Origin: Anaerolineales bacterium UBA5069
GTDB taxonomy: Bacteria > Chloroflexota > Anaerolineae > Caldilineales > Caldilineaceae
NCBI GenBank assembly: GCA_002415895.1
Contig: DIAV01000293.1
Span: forward strand, 1-9,327
Direction: 5' to 3'
Length of the DNA: 9,327 bases
Positions 5,345 to 9,327 of the stretch are shown here, in pieces. The position numbers were made by a program, and so were the translations under genes. Under the pieces are notes generated by a model that had not been told where the DNA came from, ran no database searches, and was given only the letters and a program-made list of their open reading frames with translations. Each line of letters starts with the position of its first letter. Position 1 is the first letter of the stretch.

Positions 5345-6157
5345 ATGGCCGACGTGGTGCGCAAAATCGCAGATCGTAGTGTACGGCTCATTGCGCGGCC
5401 CATGGCATGGCTCTATGCACGCCTGTACGCGCTGATCTGTGGCAGCTATCCCAATGTGCGGCCGTGGCATTACCAATGGCGCGCCCTGCAGCCGCTGCAT
5501 GAAGATCTGCGCGAGGTACTGCCCCTGCTGGGTGGGCGTGTGCTGGTTGTGGGGCGCGCCGGTCTTGGCCACCGCGCCATGATCGCGGACGCAGGTGAAG
5601 TTGTGGGCGTGGATGAATCTCCAGGGCCCGGGATTACACTTGTGGTGCACCCCGGCCAGCCATGGCCGCTGCCTGCAGCTTCGTTTGATGCGCAGCTGTG
5701 CATTGATGCACTGGTGCGCGTTGCAGACCCGGCGCATGCGCTGGCCGAGATGGCACGCGTGCTGCGCCCCGGCGCACTGGTTGTGGTGCGTGCACCCGCC
5801 ACGCCGTCCGCTGCGGCCGCAATCGGGCCTGCCGGCGCACCGCTCCGCTACTACACGGCTGATGGGCTGCGTCAGGCGCTGGGGGCGCACTTTACAGTGA
5901 CAACGCTGCGGCGCGAGGGGGGCATTGGCAGTGCGCTGGCACTTCTGATCCTGGGCTGGATGCAAGCCTGGGCCGACAAGAGCCGCGTGGCTCGCCTGCT
6001 GCAAGCGTTCTTCCTGCCCCTGTGGATTGGATTCTGTGCGGCGCTCAATCTTGCCGCCGTGATCGTCGATGCAGTTGACCCCACGCGCGCCTTTTATTCC
6101 AGCACGCTGCTTGTGGCCGTGCGCAAGGCGGACGACGCCCTGCCGCCTCAAGATTGA
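5345..6157 (+). CDS. Class I SAM-dependent methyltransferase with hydrophobic C-terminal segment
   Basis: This 270-residue protein contains a Methyltransf_11-type Rossmann core. Motif I is VLVVGRAGLG at 66-75, with VVGVDES (86-92) giving the acidic residue Asp90 that would bind the ribose of S-adenosylmethionine. SFDAQLCIDALVRVADP is at 113-129, then ALAEMARVLRPGALVVV. The C-terminal third has long hydrophobic stretches (about 195-208 and 220-243), suggesting membrane association, which would suit methylation of a lipid-linked glycan. It follows the flippase by 38 bases and precedes a GT2 gene by 18. The start is uncertain: ATG at 5345 has GAAAGG only one base upstream, too close for a normal Shine-Dalgarno, whereas the GTG codons at 5354 and 5357 lie 10 and 13 bases from it. 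The methyl acceptor is inferred only from context. Confidence 0.85.
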   Translation: MADVVRKIADRSVRLIARPMAWLYARLYALICGSYPNVRPWHYQWRALQPLHEDLREVLPLLGGRVLVVGRAGLGHRAMIADAGEVVGVDESPGPGITLVVHPGQPWPLPAASFDAQLCIDALVRVADPAHALAEMARVLRPGALVVVRAPATPSAAAAIGPAGAPLRYYTADGLRQALGAHFTVTTLRREGGIGSALALLILGWMQAWADKSRVARLLQAFFLPLWIGFCAALNLAAVIVDAVDPTRAFYSSTLLVAVRKADDALPPQD

Positions 6158-6175
6158 CGAAATGACTTGAACGGA

Positions 6176-7180
6176 ATGACTCTCGCGTACACATTCACGG
6201 TCTATACGCCCACCTTCAACCGCGCGCACACGCTGCACCGCGTCTACGAGGGCTTGCAGGCGCAGACCTTCCACGATTTTGAGTGGCTCATCATCGATGA
6301 TGGCTCCACCGACGGCACAGACGCGCTGGTGCGGTTGTGGCAAAGCCAGGCAGAATTCCCCATTCGCTACATCTGGAAGGAAAACGGCGGCAAACATACA
6401 GCCGACGATTTGGCCGCCAAAGAGGCGCACGGATTCATTGTGGCAGCAATCGGCTCCGACGACTCCTGCGCGCCACAAGCTTTGGCGCACATCAATGATT
6501 ACTGGAACTCAATCCCTGTGTCCATGCAACCTGCCTATGCCGGTGTTGCCGTGCTGGCGGCCCATGTGGGCGGTGGGCTTGTGGGCCCGCCATTTCCGCG
6601 CGGGCTGATGGACAGCAACCAACTGGAAATGGTCTATCGCCATCGCATTGGTGGCGACTGTTGGATATGCGTACGGAGAGATGTCCTGCGCCAATTTCCC
6701 TATCCACAAGTTGAGGGGCGCGCGACGCACTTCAACGAGAAGACGCTCTACTTCAGGATGGCGCGTCACTACACATTGCGCTATGTCAACGATCCACTTC
6801 TGCTTGTCTATATGGGGTCCGGCTCATTGAGCAGGCCGACGGGCACGCGCAGGCAAGTCAATGCGCGCATTGCCGCAACCTTTGCACCCCATTACCTGCT
6901 GGTGCTGAATGAGCAAATGGATTATGCACGCATAGCGCCGCGAGACTTTTTGCTTGCCGCCGTCCATTACGTGCGCTACTCGATCTACCTTTCAACGTCG
7001 CCTATGCGGCAGGTGCGCGCCCTCAACACATGGCAGGCGCGCCTGTTGTGGCTGGCAGCATTCCCCCTGGGTGCACTCAGTTATGCGGCGGACCGCTGGT
7101 GGCCATCGTCCAGGCGGGGCACGATCTATGCCAAAGAAGCAGCGCAGCCTGGCCCCATGCGGGCAACTGACAGGTTGTAA
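6176..7180 (+). CDS. Glycosyltransferase family 2 (GT-A)
   Basis: This 334-residue protein has a clear GT2 catalytic domain in its first 110 residues: TVYTPTFNRAHTLHRVYEGL (8-27), FEWLIIDDGSTDGT (35-48) with the nucleotide-binding Asp pair, ENGGKHTA (69-76), and the metal-binding GSDD at 93-96. The rest is a longer, variable acceptor region ending in a hydrophobic/aromatic tail (about 285-315) that may lie against the membrane. It would transfer a sugar from a nucleotide donor to the growing lipid-linked glycan. ATG at 6176 is chosen; TTG at 6167 would add three residues, and neither has a convincing Shine-Dalgarno. It begins 18 bases after the methyltransferase, consistent with one operon. 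Donor and acceptor sugars cannot be assigned. Confidence 0.92.
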   Translation: MTLAYTFTVYTPTFNRAHTLHRVYEGLQAQTFHDFEWLIIDDGSTDGTDALVRLWQSQAEFPIRYIWKENGGKHTADDLAAKEAHGFIVAAIGSDDSCAPQALAHINDYWNSIPVSMQPAYAGVAVLAAHVGGGLVGPPFPRGLMDSNQLEMVYRHRIGGDCWICVRRDVLRQFPYPQVEGRATHFNEKTLYFRMARHYTLRYVNDPLLLVYMGSGSLSRPTGTRRQVNARIAATFAPHYLLVLNEQMDYARIAPRDFLLAAVHYVRYSIYLSTSPMRQVRALNTWQARLLWLAAFPLGALSYAADRWWPSSRRGTIYAKEAAQPGPMRATDRL

Positions 7181-7194
7181 TCAAGCAACAATCG

Positions 7195-7208
7195 GAGGGG
7201 CCACCCTC
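7195..7208 (+). promoter_or_regulatory. Small hairpin around a GGAGGGG sequence
   Basis: GAGGG (7195-7199) can pair with CCCTC (7204-7208) around a four-base loop in the 51-base spacer after the GT2 gene. The left arm is part of a GGAGGGG that looks like a Shine-Dalgarno but is about 30 bases before the next ATG at 7232, too far to serve it. No start codon follows at normal spacing and no T-tract follows the hairpin. It may be nothing, or a weak translation-control element. Confidence 0.2.
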
Positions 7209-7231
7209 TTCATACAGGCAAGATTTCATCG

Positions 7232-8083
7232 ATGACAACCTTCGCCAATTACGCACGCACGGCCACCCAGGCGCGCACAGCCATCTGTGTCACAGGGTGG
7301 CACTTCTGGCCGCAACTCTTTGATACGCTGCTGGCTTTGCCTGGCTGCGACATCTATGTCGTTTCGCACCGCCCGGAAAGCGAGATTCCGCAGGCGCTGC
7401 GGGATCGTCTGGGCCCTGGCAGAATTCTCGTGCGTCCTAATGTTGGCTATGACTGGGGCTGCTATCAGCAGTTCCTTGAGACCGGCATCTGGCGCGACTA
7501 TGCGGTGACAGTATTTATGCACGACGACATTGTGATCAAGGACACCGGCTTTCTGGATGCGTGCAAGGCGCTGCTCGAGGAAGGCTATGGTGTTGTTGGA
7601 AACGGGCGCGTGGGCGCCCGCTATCCCTACCCCCGCCAGCGGCCCGACCAATTTGCCCATGCAAGCTGGAAGCCGCCGGTGACATTCTTTCATGATTGTG
7701 TCAGGGGATCATTCTTTGCCACAACGCGCGCCGCGCTCGAAGCCCTTGAAACGTTCGAGGTCTTTTGGGATCCTTACCATCTCAGCATGACGCTGGGCAA
7801 CTGCAGCCTGCGCGCGTCGTGCGCGCGCTGGGAGGCGCGTCTGGGCCCGCGCTGTTTCACCTTTCTCTCCAATGACTACTTGCGCAGTGCCTACATTGAC
7901 GAAGATGAAAGAGGCGGCGGCAGCCTCTACACCAACCGGCCACTTGTTGTTGATTTGAGTATTCGTGCGCTGCTTGCTTTCTACATGCTTGCGTGGTGGC
8001 GGCAGGCCAATAATCGCAAGGCACGCTACGTCGTGCGTCTGCTGCACCCACTCATCCGCCGCATGGCAGGCGCCCAAACGTAA
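7232..8083 (+). CDS. Putative glycosyltransferase-like protein, GT-A-type, family unclear
   Basis: This 283-residue protein has features of a GT-A glycosyltransferase but I cannot place it in a named family. A short N-terminal Rossmann-like start (TAICVTGWHFW, 16-26) and strand CDIYVVSHRPES (39-50) are followed by NVGYDWGCYQQFLE (70-83). This last stretch has the flavour of the N-x-G-x-D motif seen in rhamnan-synthesis (RgpF-type) proteins. YAVTVFMHDDIVIKD (90-104) contains HDD at 97-99, a DXD-like metal site. RGSFFATTRAALEAL (158-172) resembles an acceptor-side loop, and FLSNDYLRS (211-219) may hold a catalytic acid. A hydrophobic stretch near the C-terminus (about 240-256) is followed by a basic tail. 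Sitting between GT2 and GT4 genes, it most likely adds a sugar to the same glycan. The start at 7232 lacks a good Shine-Dalgarno but no better one exists. A role as transferase is an inference. Confidence 0.65.
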   Translation: MTTFANYARTATQARTAICVTGWHFWPQLFDTLLALPGCDIYVVSHRPESEIPQALRDRLGPGRILVRPNVGYDWGCYQQFLETGIWRDYAVTVFMHDDIVIKDTGFLDACKALLEEGYGVVGNGRVGARYPYPRQRPDQFAHASWKPPVTFFHDCVRGSFFATTRAALEALETFEVFWDPYHLSMTLGNCSLRASCARWEARLGPRCFTFLSNDYLRSAYIDEDERGGGSLYTNRPLVVDLSIRALLAFYMLAWWRQANNRKARYVVRLLHPLIRRMAGAQT

Positions 8084-8114
8084 CCACCGGAAATGAAGGC
8101 GAACGAAACAGCCT

Positions 8115-9293
8115 ATGCCTCTACGCGTCCTCCACCCCATTACCCGCCTAATCATCGGTGGGGCACAGGAGAATACCATGCTCACCGCCAACCTGCTTGA
8201 CAAGCAGACGTGGGCGGTGGATGTGCTCTCCGGCCCGCAAACGGGCAGCGAGGGCAGCCTGATTGAGGCCGTGCGCGCGAGCGGCACGCCCCTGTTGATT
8301 GAGCCGGCGCTTGTGCGCGAGGTGAGCCCGCTGAACGATCTGAAGGCGCTTGTGCGCATGGCACGGCGCATGCGCAGCAACGACTACGTTGTCGTACACA
8401 CGCACAGCAGCAAGGCGGGCATTTTGGGGCGCTGGGCGGCGTGGCTGGCGCGCGTGCCGGTGATCGTCCACACGGTGCACGGCTGGGGTCATCATGAACG
8501 GCAGCATCCACTGGTGCGCGCCTACTATGTGATTCTCGAGAAGCTCACGCTGCTCATCACCGACAAGCTGATTGTTGTTTCGCCCCAGAACACGGAGAAG
8601 GGGCTGGCCGATGGCATTGGCACAGCCGCCGACTACGTGGTGATCCGCAGCGGCATTGAACTGGATCGCTTCGGCCATCCGGCCATTGGGCGCGACGAAA
8701 CGCGACGCGCGTGGGGCATTCCCCTCGGCGTGCCGGTTGTGGGCACAGTCACGCGCCTCTCGGCGCAGAAGGCGCCGCTGGATTTCGTGCGCGCCGCCGC
8801 AGCCATTGCGCAGACACGGCCCGATGTCTGGTTTGTGATGGTGGGCGATGGCGACCTGCGCCCGCAGGTGGAGGCGCTGGCAACCGAACTGGGCATTCGC
8901 GATCGGCTGGTGTTAACCGGCCTGCGCCGCGACGTGCCCGAATTGATGGCCGCGTTTGATATCTTTGCGCTCTCGTCGCTGTGGGAGGGGCTGCCGCGCG
9001 TGCTGCCGCAAGCCATGGCCACGGGGCTTCCCATTGTAGCGACTGCCGCCGACGGCACTGCCGAGGCGGTGCAACAGGGTGTCAACGGCATCCTCACGCC
9101 GCCCGGGGAGCCGATGGCGCTGGCAGGGATGCTGCTGCAGCTCTTGGAGAATCCCACGCTGGCCAAACAAATGGGCGAGGCGGGCCGTGCGCGCGTCGAT
9201 GAGTTCAGCGACAAGCGCATGGTGGCGCAGATTGACGCACTCTACCGCGCATTGCTGGCGGCGAAGGGTATAAAGGTCGAAAACAAAGAATAA
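8115..9293 (+). CDS. Glycosyltransferase family 4 (GT-B)
   Basis: This 392-residue protein has the full two-domain GT4 layout. The N-terminal domain begins VLHPITRLIIGGAQENT (5-21), with the acceptor-side glycine loop, and contains VVHTHSSKAGILGRWAA (93-109) and HTVHGWGHH (119-127). The C-terminal donor-binding domain shows VGTVTRLSAQKAPLDFV (209-225) with Arg214 and Lys219, VGDGDLRP (243-250), VLTGLRRDVPELM (266-278) and LSSLWEGLPRVLPQAMATGLP (286-306). The usual E-x7-E donor motif reads E-x7-Q here (Glu291, Gln299), a variant I have seen in other GT4 enzymes with EGLPRVL. It is expected to be a retaining transferase on the cytoplasmic face, extending the lipid-linked glycan. It begins 31 bases after the previous gene. 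The Shine-Dalgarno is weak. It is the last complete gene in the window, with no terminator visible before the end. Confidence 0.94.
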   Translation: MPLRVLHPITRLIIGGAQENTMLTANLLDKQTWAVDVLSGPQTGSEGSLIEAVRASGTPLLIEPALVREVSPLNDLKALVRMARRMRSNDYVVVHTHSSKAGILGRWAAWLARVPVIVHTVHGWGHHERQHPLVRAYYVILEKLTLLITDKLIVVSPQNTEKGLADGIGTAADYVVIRSGIELDRFGHPAIGRDETRRAWGIPLGVPVVGTVTRLSAQKAPLDFVRAAAAIAQTRPDVWFVMVGDGDLRPQVEALATELGIRDRLVLTGLRRDVPELMAAFDIFALSSLWEGLPRVLPQAMATGLPIVATAADGTAEAVQQGVNGILTPPGEPMALAGMLLQLLENPTLAKQMGEAGRARVDEFSDKRMVAQIDALYRALLAAKGIKVENKE

Positions 9294-9315
9294 TTGATCA
9301 TTGAATATTGATCAT
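9293..9315. repeat. ATTGATCAT direct repeat after the GT4 stop
   Basis: ATTGATCAT occurs at 9293-9301 and again at 9307-9315, a 14-base period. Each copy contains the palindrome TGATCA. The segment 9285-9320 is AT-rich against the surrounding GC-rich genes. It may be the start of an intergenic regulatory region cut by the window end. Confidence 0.5.
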
Positions 9316-9327
9316 AGGTAAACGCCT

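Noticed and set aside
5222..6490. 422-residue open frame on the - strand across the methyltransferase and GT2 genes
   Set aside because: It is Cys/His/Arg-rich with no recognisable domain, and lies antisense to two genes with clear family motifs. It is a GC-rich shadow frame.
1..9327. Mobile element or defence system
   Set aside because: The only transposon-related sequence is the library adapter at 1-19. No transposase, integrase, toxin, nuclease or reverse transcriptase motifs are present in the genes.

Overview
The window reads as one end of a draft assembly contig from a GC-rich (around 60% by eye) bacterium. The first 19 bases are the Tn5/Nextera mosaic end, a library adapter and not genomic DNA, so the first gene is truncated and any predicted N-terminus beginning MCIRDR is an artefact. 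The gene content (a GIN-domain protein beside a small PspC protein, an SH3b-like membrane protein with a Pro/Thr-rich linker, and a polysaccharide cluster with tightly packed genes and weak Shine-Dalgarno sites) would fit an environmental Chloroflexota-type genome. That placement is an impression and has not been tested.

Left part (1-1528): a 3' fragment of a secreted GIN-domain (DUF2807-like) protein and a 61-residue PspC-domain membrane protein lie on the + strand. A flavin reductase-like protein lies on the - strand and converges on them. A strong bidirectional intrinsic terminator separates the two convergent units. A 325-base divergent region (1529-1853) follows and holds a candidate promoter for each direction.

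Right part (1854-9293): one probable long + strand transcription unit. It begins with a 115-residue protein I do not recognise and a membrane-anchored SH3b-like protein. Next comes a possible 34-residue mini-cistron that overlaps both neighbours by ATGA, and then a cell-surface polysaccharide cluster: an extended-SDR nucleotide-sugar epimerase/dehydratase, a Wzx/MOP-type flippase, a SAM-dependent methyltransferase, a GT2 glycosyltransferase, a probable GT-A-like glycosyltransferase of uncertain family, and a GT4 glycosyltransferase. Together these could make a nucleotide sugar, build and methylate a lipid-linked glycan, and flip it across the membrane. No polymerase, ligase or initiating phosphoglycosyltransferase is visible, so the cluster probably continues past 9327.

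The points most worth a second look are the doubly ATGA-coupled mini-cistron with its 12-base tandem repeat and nearly G-free tract, the SDR whose catalytic Tyr is replaced by Asn, the unassigned glycosyltransferase-like protein, the unassigned 115-residue protein at the operon head, and the adapter at the contig end. I see no CRISPR array, tRNA, rRNA, insertion sequence or obvious defence system.
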